A stretch of 8,569 nt of DNA from DASPOJ01 sp049790315. Its GTDB lineage: Bacteria > Acidobacteriota > Terriglobia > Acidiferrales > UBA7541. Under the pieces are notes generated by a model, which was given only the letters and a program-made list of their open reading frames with translations, was not told the DNA's origin and searched no databases. The DNA lies in the NCBI GenBank assembly GCA_049790315.1, contig JBAQYV010000154.1, forward strand, positions 1 to 8,569. Direction: 5' to 3'. This document shows positions 1-7,968 of this stretch, piece by piece; position 1 is the first letter of the stretch; the number at the start of each line of letters is the position of its first letter. A program made the position numbers and the translations under genes.

Positions 1-1562
1 ATTGGCAAATGCACATTGACGCAGTGGCTCACGGATTGCGCGTCTCCGCGTTTGACGGCGCGACGCCGTTCTATCTCTTCAGCGACATCGCTACCGTGGA
101 CGCGCCCGCCGAGCCGTCGGGTCACGATTGGTATCGCAATTTCGATCTCGCGCTCGAACGCGAACGCGGCATGGACGATACCGAAGATCACCTGATGGCC
201 GGAACATTTCGCGCGACCCTTCAACCAGGCGGTTCGCTCTCATTTTTTGCCACAACCGAACAGGACGCGTCACTCAATGCCGCCCGCTTGCTCGAAGAAC
301 AGCGCACGCATGAGCGCTCGTTGCTTGAGGCGTGGAACACCCCGCGTCGTCCATCGTCCGAGCCGGGTGTGCTGCCCCCATCGACCAAGCGAGCCGCACC
401 CGCCGAGCCGCCCCCCGCCTGGGTGCGCCAACTCGTGCTTGCGGCCGACGCATTTCTAGTCGCGCGTCCCGCATCGGGCGAGACCGGCCCATGTACCGTG
501 ATCGCCGGCTACCCGTGGTTCTCCGATTGGGGCCGCGACACGATGGTCTCCCTTCCTGGCTTGACGCTCGCGACCGGCCGCCCCGAGATCGCCTGGTCCG
601 TCCTGCGCGCTTGGGCGCGTTACGTTGATGGCGGCATGTTGCCGAACGCGTTTCCCGACACAGGATCGCCGCCCGAATACAACACGGTCGATGCCACGCT
701 CTGGTATTTCGAAGCGGCGCGGCAAACATTCGCGGCCACGCGCGACCTCGGAGCACTGCGCCAACTATTTCCGATCCTCCAGGAAATTATCGACGCCCAC
801 GTTCGCGGCTCGCGCTTCGGAATTCACGTCGATCCCGTCGACGGCCTGCTCGCTGCGGGCCAGCCCGGCGTGCAGCTCACATGGATGGACGCGAAGGTCG
901 GCGATTGGGTCGTCACTCCGCGCATCGGAAAGCCCATCGAAGTGAATGCTCTGTGGCTGAACGCTCTCATGACCATCGGCGGATTCGCCCGCGCGTTGAA
1001 GCAGAGCGCCACACGCTATGAAGAAATGGCGCAGAAAGCGCGCGCGGGCTTCGCGCGCTTCTGGAATCCCGCGCGAAATTATTGTTTTGACGTTCTCGAT
1101 GGCCCGGCAGGGCACGAGGAAGCGCTGCGCCCGAATCAAATTTTAGCCGTCTCGCTCCCGGTGTCCGCTCTATCGCTCACGCAACAGCGCGCCGTCGTCG
1201 ACGTGTGCGAACACGAACTACTGGTTGATTGCGCGCTGCGCAGTCTGGCCTCGGCCGAGCCGAACTATCGGGGCCACTGCGTCGGCCCGCAAAGCGAGCG
1301 CGACGCCGCTTATCATCAAGGCACGGCATGGCCATGGCTGCTCGGCCCATTTGTTTTCGCGCATCTGCGCGTGCATCGTGATTTCGCCGCCGCGGCAGCT
1401 TATCTCGAGCCGATGGCGCGGCACATCTCCACCTATGGACTCGGTAGCGTCGCCGAAATTCGCGACGGCGATTCGCCATTCACTCCGCGCGGCTGCTTCG
1501 CGCAGGCCTGGAGCGTTGCCGAAATTCTGCGCGCGTGGACTGCCGTTACCTCCGCGCGCTGA
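1..1562 (+). CDS. Glycogen debranching enzyme (amylo-alpha-1,6-glucosidase, GH133-like), 5' truncated by the window edge
   Basis: The enzyme hydrolyses alpha-1,6 branch-point glucose in glycogen or limit dextrins, in the cytoplasm. The frame is open to the left edge (codons begin at base 3), and the first Met in view (base 9) is internal, because the visible protein opens inside the N-terminal GDE domain, including the WYRNFDLALERERGMDDTED segment (residues 41-60 from that Met). The C-terminal catalytic (alpha/alpha)6-barrel domain spans about 140-512. It carries family blocks GYPWFSDWGRDT (167-178), PEYNTVDATLWYF (222-234), LTWMDAKVGDW (290-300), RPNQ (374-377) and YHQGTAWPW (435-443), and ends with the CFAQAWSVAE block (496-505). 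Asp294 and Glu483 are plausible catalytic acid and base by analogy to the family; that is inference. Between the two domains is a Pro-rich linker (about 110-138). The gene ends in TGA and is convergent with the peptidase gene. About 150-200 residues are probably missing upstream. Confidence 0.93.
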   Translation, partial: WQMHIDAVAHGLRVSAFDGATPFYLFSDIATVDAPAEPSGHDWYRNFDLALERERGMDDTEDHLMAGTFRATLQPGGSLSFFATTEQDASLNAARLLEEQRTHERSLLEAWNTPRRPSSEPGVLPPSTKRAAPAEPPPAWVRQLVLAADAFLVARPASGETGPCTVIAGYPWFSDWGRDTMVSLPGLTLATGRPEIAWSVLRAWARYVDGGMLPNAFPDTGSPPEYNTVDATLWYFEAARQTFAATRDLGALRQLFPILQEIIDAHVRGSRFGIHVDPVDGLLAAGQPGVQLTWMDAKVGDWVVTPRIGKPIEVNALWLNALMTIGGFARALKQSATRYEEMAQKARAGFARFWNPARNYCFDVLDGPAGHEEALRPNQILAVSLPVSALSLTQQRAVVDVCEHELLVDCALRSLASAEPNYRGHCVGPQSERDAAYHQGTAWPWLLGPFVFAHLRVHRDFAAAAAYLEPMARHISTYGLGSVAEIRDGDSPFTPRGCFAQAWSVAEILRAWTAVTSAR

Positions 1563-1698
1563 CCTTTGCCCGGAGATTTCCATAATCAAACGAGATCATC
1601 AAAGAGCTGAATAGGGTTGGGATGGAGGGGCCATTCGCGCATCCTGCTGCTCTTCGCGAACAACCCCCTCGGGGGCGGGTAAATTTCGTAGCGGACAA

Positions 1699-1724
1699 CG
1701 AATGCTCGGGTGCACAAGCATTCG
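1699..1724. repeat. Hairpin in the convergent intergenic gap
   Basis: A perfect 8-bp inverted repeat, CGAATGCT (1699-1706) and AGCATTCG (1717-1724), surrounds a 10-nt loop. It lies between the 3' ends of the debranching enzyme and peptidase genes, so it could help end transcription from either side. Neither strand has a run of T directly after the stem, so it is not a classical Rho-independent terminator. It is preceded at 1688-1693 by GTAGCG after a short T stretch, as are three other hairpins in this window. Nothing else in 1563-1854 looks coding; a short CCCC/GGGG stem also occurs near 1663-1674. Confidence 0.5.
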
Positions 1725-1854
1725 CAAATTCAAGATACAAATTCCCTCCGAATCGTCCAATCAGGTGAACGTTGTAATTTTCGGGGGAAGGCCGCTTATG
1801 CCCCGCAAGGTCATCCATGCTGCATTCCCCAGGTTTGTAGACTCGCTGGCGATG

Positions 1855-4800
1855 CTATTTTCCGGAAAGTGCGCGCCCGGCCCCTAAGCTGTCGAAATTA
1901 AGGATTGTATTGAGGACCAGCGAATAGCTGCCGGCGGTTTCGCCGCGATAAATCGGATTCGTGGAAAACAAAACGATATGGCCCTGGCCTGTGGGTACGT
2001 CGATCACGCTGGCGTGTTCCGCGATTTCCTCTCCGTGATCGAGCAAGCCCGAGATGAGCAGTGCGTCGTCATCGTCATTCGAGCCGCCGTAGCGGAACAC
2101 CACGCGTGGTCGCGCAGCTAGCGGGATCAGGTCGGGATTGTTGCGCGCGTCGTCGGGCGGCACTGGCGGCGCTTCCCACGGATTTGTTTTCGGCGTCGCC
2201 GCCGCTGTTGCTTGGGACGAAGGCGTGCGACCCGGCGCGAAATCGGCATCGTCGGATGTGCCGCGGCCCGTCGGACGTTCGGCATTCGCGACATCGTCGG
2301 AAGAAGCCCCGGTGGCCAGATTGCTGATCGCAAAGATCGGCCCGCTCGACGAGTATGCTGGGAGTGTATCGTCGTAACCGTACGCGATCGGGCTCGCATC
2401 ATCCACTTTTCGCGTGCGCACAACGCTGCCGATCAGTCGCAACTTGTCCGGTGGCGTCACCGAAACTCCGCGCACCAGGCCGAGTGACACTGCGAATTCA
2501 GATGTGTCCGCCGCCGTCACCAGCACGCCGCCGTGCTCGACGAATTGCTCCAGACGCGCCATGCCGGTCCATCCGAGACCCGGCCGCATATCGTCGGTCG
2601 AATCCGGCGTGCCAAGATTTGGCGTTTCGGGCGTCTTTTTCCATGGCAGCGGATTGCCCCACTCGGCAGGCATGCCTCGCACAATTGACATAGCATCGCC
2701 GCCAGTGTCAGCTGGCGGAAACAGGATCACGTCGTACTTCGCGTTCAGGTTATCCGAAGCAGCCGCAGTCTGCGTGCTGATGTAATCGTAGGGAATCCCC
2801 AGCGTATCGAGCGCCAGCCGCCACCAACCCTCGCTCATCGTGTGCTGCCATGTGTGCATCACGGCGATGCGCGCCGCGTGCACGGGATGCATCTTGACGG
2901 AGGGCGCCGTCGAGACTGCGACGCCTTGCAATCCCAGATCGGCGAGCGCCGCGGAAACGTCTCCGGTCGACGCGCCCCCGCGAATAATGAATGTGCCGCG
3001 GTGAAACTTGTGACCGGCGGCATCAAACCGTTCTTCGGCCGCATCGATCGATGCGTTGCGCAGGCGATAGCGTAGCGACGCAAGCGCCGGATCGGCATTG
3101 TCGTCGACAAGAAAGATTGTTCCCGTGCCGCTCACACCTTCCGGTGCACGGATTTCAGAAACGCGATCCATCGGCGCGTCCAGAATTTTCAGATCGGCCA
3201 CCCGCACCACCTCAACGTTGAACAGCTCGCCCAGCGTCCAGCCTGTATCGTCCGATGGATCGTGCCGCTGATCGGTGGGGCTCCAATATTGATGGTCCAG
3301 CAGCGCATCGGCGGCGCGTGAATACGGTTGGTCCATTCGCACGATGTAGCTGCCCGCCGGAAATTCGCGCATGGCCGCTTCGGCCGTGCCTGGCGCCGGC
3401 GACGGAGCGTTCGCGTTCTTCGATGAATCCTGTGTCGCTGCGGATCGCGTTGCCTCGGCAACCGATACGTGGAAAGCAACCCGCGCGCGCGAAATTTCAC
3501 ATCCTTGCCTCACCAGAATCTGCAGCAGCCGCGCTTGCAAGCCCTGGCGCGGATCGTCGGCGGGAAACACGTATGCGGCTGGGCCCTCAAGCGTAGGTTT
3601 TTCAACGGACCGTTTCGATTTCAGATAAAAATTCTTCAGGAACAGCGCCCGGTTCTCCTGGAAATAATGCAGCGTGGTAAGCAGCGCAGTCTCTTCGTAA
3701 TTATTGTTGTCGCGTTGCGACCAAAGAGCCTTCGCGAGCGGTGGATTTTGCTTGTACCACGTGCGATTCGTATCCGCCGGCAACAGATCTCGCTCCACGG
3801 TATCGGCGCCGTCATTGCCGAAAGTTTCGTAGAGCCGGCTGATTCCGTTGTGTGTCGCCGCGAGAAACATCATGTACGCGGGTGACCATGTGTCCAGATC
3901 GCCGTGCGTGTAAACGCCCGGCATCCCGAACGCCGTCATATCCGCGACGTTTCTCCATCCGAGAACTTCCCATTCGTTTGTAAGTATCGGATCGACCCAT
4001 GCGTTAAACGGTCCATCGCCCGCCGTGTCGTCGTAAAGATATGGATATGACTCGTGCAGATCGTGCAGCACCTGCGCTTCCCAGCCTAGATACGTCGCCA
4101 GCACGTTCTGCGTCACCTTGAGCGTCAGTGCCAGCCCGTCGCGATTGTTGTCGTGCTCCACATATTTGCCCCAATAGATCGGCGGCGGCGATAGCTGGCC
4201 CGGATGCGCCAGATGCCAGCGATAAACATCCACCATGCGATCGCGACCGTCCACTTCCACCACCGGCGTGATCAGCGTGATCATGTGATCGCGAATATCG
4301 CGAATGTAAGGGCTCTCATCCACCGCCAGTCGATACGCCAATTCCATCAGCGCCGTCGGCGCTCCCGTTTCGCTCGAGTGCAGAGCCCCGGTGAATACAC
4401 CGGCACAGACGCGCTCACCAGCCGATCCGCCGCGGCGTCGTCCATCAACGCAGCGCGCCCCGATTGGTCTTGCGCGCTCATGCGCGGATCGCCTAGCTTC
4501 GCCAGCCGCGCACGATTCTCGTCGAGGTGCGCCAGATTTTGCTCTGAGCTGATCGCCACCGCGATCATCTCGCGCCCTTCTTCGCTTTTCCCGATCGACA
4601 CCACTTTCACGCGCGGGCTCGCCTTCTCGAGCATGCGCATGTAGCGATTCACATCGGCGCTGTAGGGTAAGATTCCCGGCGCGCCCGCGACATCTCCCAA
4701 CACCGCCGCCGGCGTGGGCACGGTTGCGGACGCGGGCAAATAGTTGACGAGCGGTGAAGAAAAATACGGAGCCGTGGTGTATTCGAGGATTTTCCGCGTG

Positions 4801-4937
4801 TATGCCTGATCGATTGGCTGCGCGGGATCGCGCGCCGGGATTGAATTCTGCGCGAAGAGGGGGAGGCCCGCGCCAGCGGCCAGCGTCATAACGAGCGTCA
4901 AGCGCCGCAACATCGCAGCACCGCTCAGCGTGCTCAT
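1855..4937 (-). pseudogene. Secreted M14-family zinc carboxypeptidase-like protein, frameshifted
   Basis: This is a predicted exported metallopeptidase of the M14 (zinc carboxypeptidase) fold, about 1,027 residues if repaired. The start at 4937 (MSTLSGAAML) has a GAGAG-type ribosome site. A signal peptide (Arg-Arg followed by a hydrophobic stretch, ending LFA-Q near residue 29) directs export. The N-terminal part has the M14-like block GKSEEGRE (116-123). The frame reaches Tyr181 (codon 4397-4395), and the family sequence then continues in another frame from Phe (codon 4395-4393): FTGALHSSETG, with HSSE as the likely first zinc ligands, then MELAYRLAVDESPYIRDIR, NNRDG, and HDLHESYPY as a candidate for the third ligand. 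Left uncorrected, the first frame stops at 4347 after about 196 residues. The long C-terminal part includes two low-complexity Pro/Ala/Ser/Asp stretches and a possible amidotransferase-like region with GGVLVTAADTSEF. It ends in TAG at 1857-1855. The 38-bp gap to the cytochrome gene upstream suggests one transcript. The break could be a true mutation or a sequencing or assembly error; the sequence on both sides is otherwise well conserved-looking, with no other stops. Confidence 0.8.
4393..4397 (-). other. Frameshift site in the M14 peptidase gene
   Basis: On the minus strand the local sequence reads gtg-ccg-gtg-tat-tca in the upstream frame (VPVYS) and gta-ttc-acc-ggg in the downstream frame (VFTGAL). 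Joining VPVY to FTGALHSSETG needs one extra base, or four bases if a further residue such as Trp once stood between Tyr and Phe, as I recall from relatives with a YWxTG-type block. No slippery heptamer or downstream pseudoknot is evident, so programmed frameshifting is unlikely. Confidence 0.75.
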
Positions 4938-4975
4938 GCCACTCTCGAATTTTTCGGAACGATTCCCGGCATGAT

Positions 4976-5500
4976 TTACTTCGACGGCGCCGAATCGGTG
5001 CTCGCAAGCGCTGATTTGGCCGCGTCCGGCAGAGCGTTCTTGTGCTCCAGAAGTTCGCACACTTGCCATAGCTCGGATTCCGACAAAATATTCTGGAACG
5101 ACGGCATCCCGCTCAACCGAATCCCGTTTGCCACCTTCCAATAATCCTCGCCGATAGGATGTCCGCCATGTCCGCCCGCGTGGGCGAAAAATTGCGGCGG
5201 CGAAGGAAACATCGCCCCGGCTAGCGCGCCCTTCGGCTTATCCGGCAGGCCGTGGCATCCCGCGCAGTACATCCCGTACAGGTACGCGCCGGAAACCACG
5301 TTAGCCTCGCTTTCCACCAGCGGAGAATCCTTGATAGGTTGCCGCGCGATGTGCGCGTCCAGCGCTCGATCGGCGATCGTGCGCTCAAACGGCATCGGCT
5401 TATCGGCCACAGCCACGGGCGCAAACCCGAACCAGAAGTACGCCACGATCGCGGCGCCCGTAAGAATCACGCCCACCAGGATTCCAATCAGGAATTTCAT
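4976..5500 (-). CDS. Membrane-anchored class I cytochrome c (monohaem)
   Basis: This 174-residue periplasmic electron-transfer protein is held by an N-terminal membrane helix (about residues 3-23, MKFLIGILVG onward). It has a single haem-binding CAGCH motif (79-83), and Met132 in LSGMPSFQ is the probable distal axial ligand, followed by the usual C-terminal helix (ELWQVCELLEH). Length and order fit small c-type cytochromes of the cbb3-subunit-III/cytochrome c-551-like type. I chose the start at 5500 because it follows a GAGG ribosome site at about 6-9 bases and begins directly at the membrane helix; the frame stays open upstream to 5698 but that stretch has no recognisable domain. His107, His111 and His114 form a His/Gly-rich loop (FFAHAGGHGGHP) that is unusual for a haem protein of this size. 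The M14 peptidase gene follows after 38 bp, so the two are likely cotranscribed. The redox partner cannot be told from the sequence. Confidence 0.9.
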   Translation of the reverse strand: MKFLIGILVGVILTGAAIVAYFWFGFAPVAVADKPMPFERTIADRALDAHIARQPIKDSPLVESEANVVSGAYLYGMYCAGCHGLPDKPKGALAGAMFPSPPQFFAHAGGHGGHPIGEDYWKVANGIRLSGMPSFQNILSESELWQVCELLEHKNALPDAAKSALASTDSAPSK

Positions 5501-5767
5501 CGTAACCTCGCGCGTAGCCAGCCGGCTCCGGCAGTTTACGGCAGACCCGGGGCCTACACAACACTCCGCAGCCCAGCCGCCCGGTTTGCGCATGCCCTGC
5601 GTCGCCTCGCGCGCGGTGTACGCGAGATGTGCTTCGTGCCACGATCCGTCGCTCCGGCCCCTTGCCATTACAGGACTTAACTCCGGCAGTTGCGCCAATG
5701 GCCCCCGTCGCGCCTTGGAAATTCTGTGTACGCCAGCGCCTTCCCAAAAGCCTCCGGAGGTACTAAA
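5501..5767. other. Divergent intergenic region upstream of cytochrome c, no gene seen
   Basis: This spacer should contain the promoter of the cytochrome-peptidase unit on the minus strand. Open frames cross it on both strands, but their translations show no domain or secretion signal. I see no tRNA T-loop, no B12 box of a cobalamin riboswitch, and no convincing -35/-10 pair. A 10-bp palindrome, CCTCCGGAGG, lies at 5751-5760. Confidence 0.4.
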
Positions 5768-5932
5768 ATGTGCGGCTCAGTGGGGGCCTCGGGTATCCAC
5801 CCGCCTGAGGGCTGGGCGGTGTCAGTAGTGTGGAGTGCGGCTTCCCGCGTCATACGCAATAGTATTTTCACAGGGACCTCGGTTGCCATGCCGGGGCCAA
5901 AACTAAGTACAGTCGGAGTGCCAAGCACATGA
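5768..5932 (+). CDS. Possible 54-codon small ORF overlapping the radical SAM start
   Basis: A GGAGG at 5756-5760 sits 7 bases before an ATG at 5768. The frame runs 54 codons and stops with TGA at 5930-5932, so it shares ATGA with the start codon of the radical SAM gene (5929). That layout is typical of translationally coupled genes. The predicted peptide is Gly/Ser/Val-rich with one Cys (MCGSVGASG at the N-terminus), has few charged residues, and matches no family I recognise. Against it: codon use (gta, ata, cta, aca, agt) differs from the GC-rich neighbours, and the Shine-Dalgarno is half of a CCTCCGGAGG palindrome, so it may be chance. It could be a leader peptide, a real small protein, or untranslated 5' leader. 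A 5-bp hairpin (CGGGT/ACCCG, 5790-5803) lies inside it. Confidence 0.27.
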   Translation: MCGSVGASGIHPPEGWAVSVVWSAASRVIRNSIFTGTSVAMPGPKLSTVGVPST

Positions 5933-7608
5933 GTGGCAAACCAATCGTACTGACTGCCTGCGATTCGGAGTCGAACGAATATCTCCGTAGCACCTGGCGT
6001 CAAATGTTGCTGGCTACGTTGCCGGCGCGGTACGCAAAATATATCGGCACCAATTGGTCGGTGAAGAATGAAATCGCGCCCGACGGCCAGGCCAAATACG
6101 TTCCGCACGGCCTGCGCGTCGTTGAATCTCTTCTGCTCGGCGGCGCTTTCACCAGCGACGATGTCGTCGTCTGCTACCCCGATCAGTTTGAGCAATTCAT
6201 CGGCGACGACACGCGCGTCGTCGGCGTGCACGCGCACAATCCTCTAGGCATCACGTTCGCCACCGATGTTTACGCCTATCTTTACGGCGCCACCATCGAA
6301 CCCATCAACGCGATGGAGTTCCGCCGCCTGATCGAGCACCCCGTCCTGCGCCGCCACAAGCATCATTTGAAGCTCATCGTCGGCGGTCCCGGCGCGTGGC
6401 AAATCGAAAAGAAGAATCTGCAAGACGCCTGGCACGTCGATTGCCTCGTTCACGGCGAGGCTGAAGATTTGATCGGCCCTCTGTTTGAGGCCGCCGTTCG
6501 TGGCGAAGAAATTCCCCGCAGCCTCACGGGACAAAGCCCGTCGCTCGACAAAATTCCGCGCATCCACCATCGCTCCACATTCGGCGCCGTGGAAATCACG
6601 CGCGGCTGCGGACGCGGCTGCCAGTTCTGCTCCGTCGCGCTGCGCAAGGGCAAGTCGATCCCGCTCGATCACATTCTCGATAACGTGCGTGTGCAAGTTG
6701 CCGAAGGCGCTGACACAATCCTGCTCACCACCGAGGATATTTTCCTTTACGAGCAGGGCCCGAAATTCAAAACCAATGTGCCCGCGCTCAAGCGCCTGCT
6801 CGATTCGGTCGCCGGCGTGCCCGGTGTGAAGTACATCATGCTCACGCACGGCACGATCGCGCCCGCCGTCATTGAGCCCGACGTGATCGCCGAGCTCTCC
6901 GAAGTCGCCGTCAACTACAGCGTGAATAAGCACGCCGATTCCACGCATCCCGATAAACGCTACGCCAATCTGTTCATCGGCCTGGAAACCGGCTCCACGC
7001 GCCTTTTCGATCAGCACATGAAGGGCAAGGCCTATCCGTATCGCTCGAACCAATGGCCCGAAGTCGTCATGAAGGGCATGAACACGCTCAACAAGCACAA
7101 TTGGTTCCCGTTCTGCACCTTTATTCTCGGCCTGCCCGGCGAAACACGGCAGGACACGCGCGAATCGCTTGACCTTCTCTACGCGCTGAAAGGCTCGAAG
7201 TGGTGCGTGATCCCCACGTTGTTCGTGCCGCTCGAGGAAACGCGTCTTGAAAAAAAGGCCGGCGCAAAACTCGTCGAGCTCACCGACCTGCAGTGGGAAT
7301 TTTTCTTCACCTGCTGGCGCTACAATCTCGATTTCTATCATCGCGATCCGTCGCTGCGCTGGAAGTTCAGCCTCGGCATTCCGCTTTACTACTACATGCT
7401 CGGCCGCAAATTGTTCGGCCGCGAAATGAAGTACCCGCTCCTGCGCCTGGGCCATTTCCCCGAGTGGATGCTTCGCCGCAAGCTCTATCTCGATTTCTCG
7501 AATGGCGACGAACCGAAATATCGCGTCCCCGAGCACATTCCCGTGCCCGAGGATCGCATGCGCCCCGCGCTCCCCGACGTCGATGGCCATCCCCTCGTCG
7601 TTCTCTAG
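5929..7608 (+). CDS. Radical SAM enzyme with N-terminal B12-binding-like domain, substrate unknown
   Basis: This 559-residue iron-sulfur enzyme should cleave S-adenosylmethionine to start radical chemistry. The radical SAM cluster motif is CGRGCQFC, with Cys227, Cys231 and Cys234 (CX3CX2C), followed by typical core blocks: ILLTTEDIFLY (264-274), LFIGLETGS (348-356) and FILGLPGETRQD (398-409). Residues about 55-190 look like the Rossmann-type B12-binding domain often fused to such enzymes (VVGVHAHNPLG, IVGGPGAWQ, VHGEAED), but the classic DxHxxG cobalamin ligand motif is absent, so cobalamin may not be bound through His. The C-terminal part (about 455-525) is rich in aromatic and basic residues (WEFFFTCWRYNLDFYH, PLYYYMLGRKLFG), which suggests contact with a membrane or lipid substrate; this is inference. 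Besides the cluster, only six more Cys are present. The start follows GGAG with a 10-base spacing and overlaps the end of a possible small ORF. TAG at 7606-7608. Confidence 0.88.
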   Translation: MSGKPIVLTACDSESNEYLRSTWRQMLLATLPARYAKYIGTNWSVKNEIAPDGQAKYVPHGLRVVESLLLGGAFTSDDVVVCYPDQFEQFIGDDTRVVGVHAHNPLGITFATDVYAYLYGATIEPINAMEFRRLIEHPVLRRHKHHLKLIVGGPGAWQIEKKNLQDAWHVDCLVHGEAEDLIGPLFEAAVRGEEIPRSLTGQSPSLDKIPRIHHRSTFGAVEITRGCGRGCQFCSVALRKGKSIPLDHILDNVRVQVAEGADTILLTTEDIFLYEQGPKFKTNVPALKRLLDSVAGVPGVKYIMLTHGTIAPAVIEPDVIAELSEVAVNYSVNKHADSTHPDKRYANLFIGLETGSTRLFDQHMKGKAYPYRSNQWPEVVMKGMNTLNKHNWFPFCTFILGLPGETRQDTRESLDLLYALKGSKWCVIPTLFVPLEETRLEKKAGAKLVELTDLQWEFFFTCWRYNLDFYHRDPSLRWKFSLGIPLYYYMLGRKLFGREMKYPLLRLGHFPEWMLRRKLYLDFSNGDEPKYRVPEHIPVPEDRMRPALPDVDGHPLVVL

Positions 7609-7631
7609 TTCTCGAATGTGATCTCGCCGGA

Positions 7632-7648
7632 GCGGAGCTTGTCTCCGC
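7632..7648. repeat. Hairpin shortly after the radical SAM gene
   Basis: Perfect 6-bp stem GCGGAG (7632-7637) and CTCCGC (7643-7648) with a 5-nt loop, 23 bases after the stop codon. It may protect or end the transcript, but no T-run follows, so a Rho-independent terminator is not supported. Confidence 0.4.
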
Positions 7649-7659
7649 CCGCCCCAGCC

Positions 7660-7687
7660 TTTATGTAGCGGAGACCTTCAGGCCTCC
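7660..7687 (+). repeat. GTAGCG-type hairpin element
   Basis: After a short TTTAT stretch comes GTAGCG (7665-7670). An imperfect stem follows: GGAGACC (7670-7676), loop TTCA, GGCCTCC (7681-7687), with one A/C mismatch. The arrangement of T-rich stretch, GTAGCG and hairpin matches the elements near 1688, 8382 and 8491. Confidence 0.5.
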
Positions 7688-7696
7688 ATCCTCGTC

Positions 7697-7712
7697 GGCG
7701 CCATGCGGCGCC
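7697..7712. repeat. GGCGCC inverted repeat
   Basis: GGCGCC at 7697-7702 and 7707-7712 form a perfect 6-bp stem with a 4-nt loop, and a third GGCGCC stands at 7728-7733. This lies in the 360-bp gene-free gap 7609-7968, where I see no gene. Confidence 0.35.
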
Positions 7713-7738
7713 GCGAAAATAATTTGTGGCGCCCGTAC

Positions 7739-7782
7739 GCGCGCGGAAAAAAGTTCGCGCCGCCCCGCATTTTTCCGTACGC
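7739..7782. repeat. 13-bp imperfect inverted repeat
   Basis: The arm at 7739-7751 (GCGCGCGGAAAAA) and the arm at 7770-7782 (TTTTTCCGTACGC) pair at 11 of 13 positions around an 18-nt loop. It sits about 190 bases before the small exported protein and could be an operator or a remnant of a mobile element. The T stretch is inside the stem, so it is not a terminator. Confidence 0.35.
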
Positions 7783-7968
7783 GATTCACCGTAGCTCCGC
7801 CCGCCAAATAACCGGCCCAGGCTCTATCTATTTGCGCCGTCGCAGGTTAATCCCATGCCGCTTTGGAACACCGAATGCTCTCCCCGGTATCGATCTCTCC
7901 AGTATCCGAATCTAAAAAGCGTACGAAGACGTAGACAATTAGCGCTCGTCGCGCTTCCCGGAGGTTTT

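Noticed and set aside
4380..4410. Programmed ribosomal frameshift in the peptidase gene
   Set aside because: No slippery heptamer or strong downstream structure is evident at the switch point, and the family is not known to use recoding.
4938..5141. Upstream in-frame extension of the M14 peptidase
   Set aside because: It overlaps the cytochrome gene in another frame and would bury the signal peptide; the start at 4937 directly precedes the export signal.
5501..5698. 66-codon N-terminal extension of cytochrome c
   Set aside because: No domain is visible in it, and the start at 5500 has a good ribosome site and begins the membrane helix.
5768..5928. Cobalamin riboswitch ahead of the B12-type radical SAM gene
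   Set aside because: No B12-box sequence (GCCACTG type) or multi-stem layout is visible, and the space is short for this riboswitch.
5677..6237. A 186-codon minus-strand frame covering the spacer and the radical SAM N-terminus
   Set aside because: Most of it is antisense to the radical SAM gene and the remainder crosses the divergent spacer; no motif or ribosome site supports it.
6244..7590. A 448-codon open frame antisense to the radical SAM gene
   Set aside because: It lies entirely inside the radical SAM gene on the opposite strand, shows no recognisable domain, and its Ala/Glu/Val-rich translation is what codon bias in a GC-rich gene produces on the antisense strand.
7855..7968. 38-codon N-terminal extension of the exported small protein
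   Set aside because: The extension is basic and would prevent the clear signal peptide from being N-terminal; the start at 7969 has its own GGAGG.
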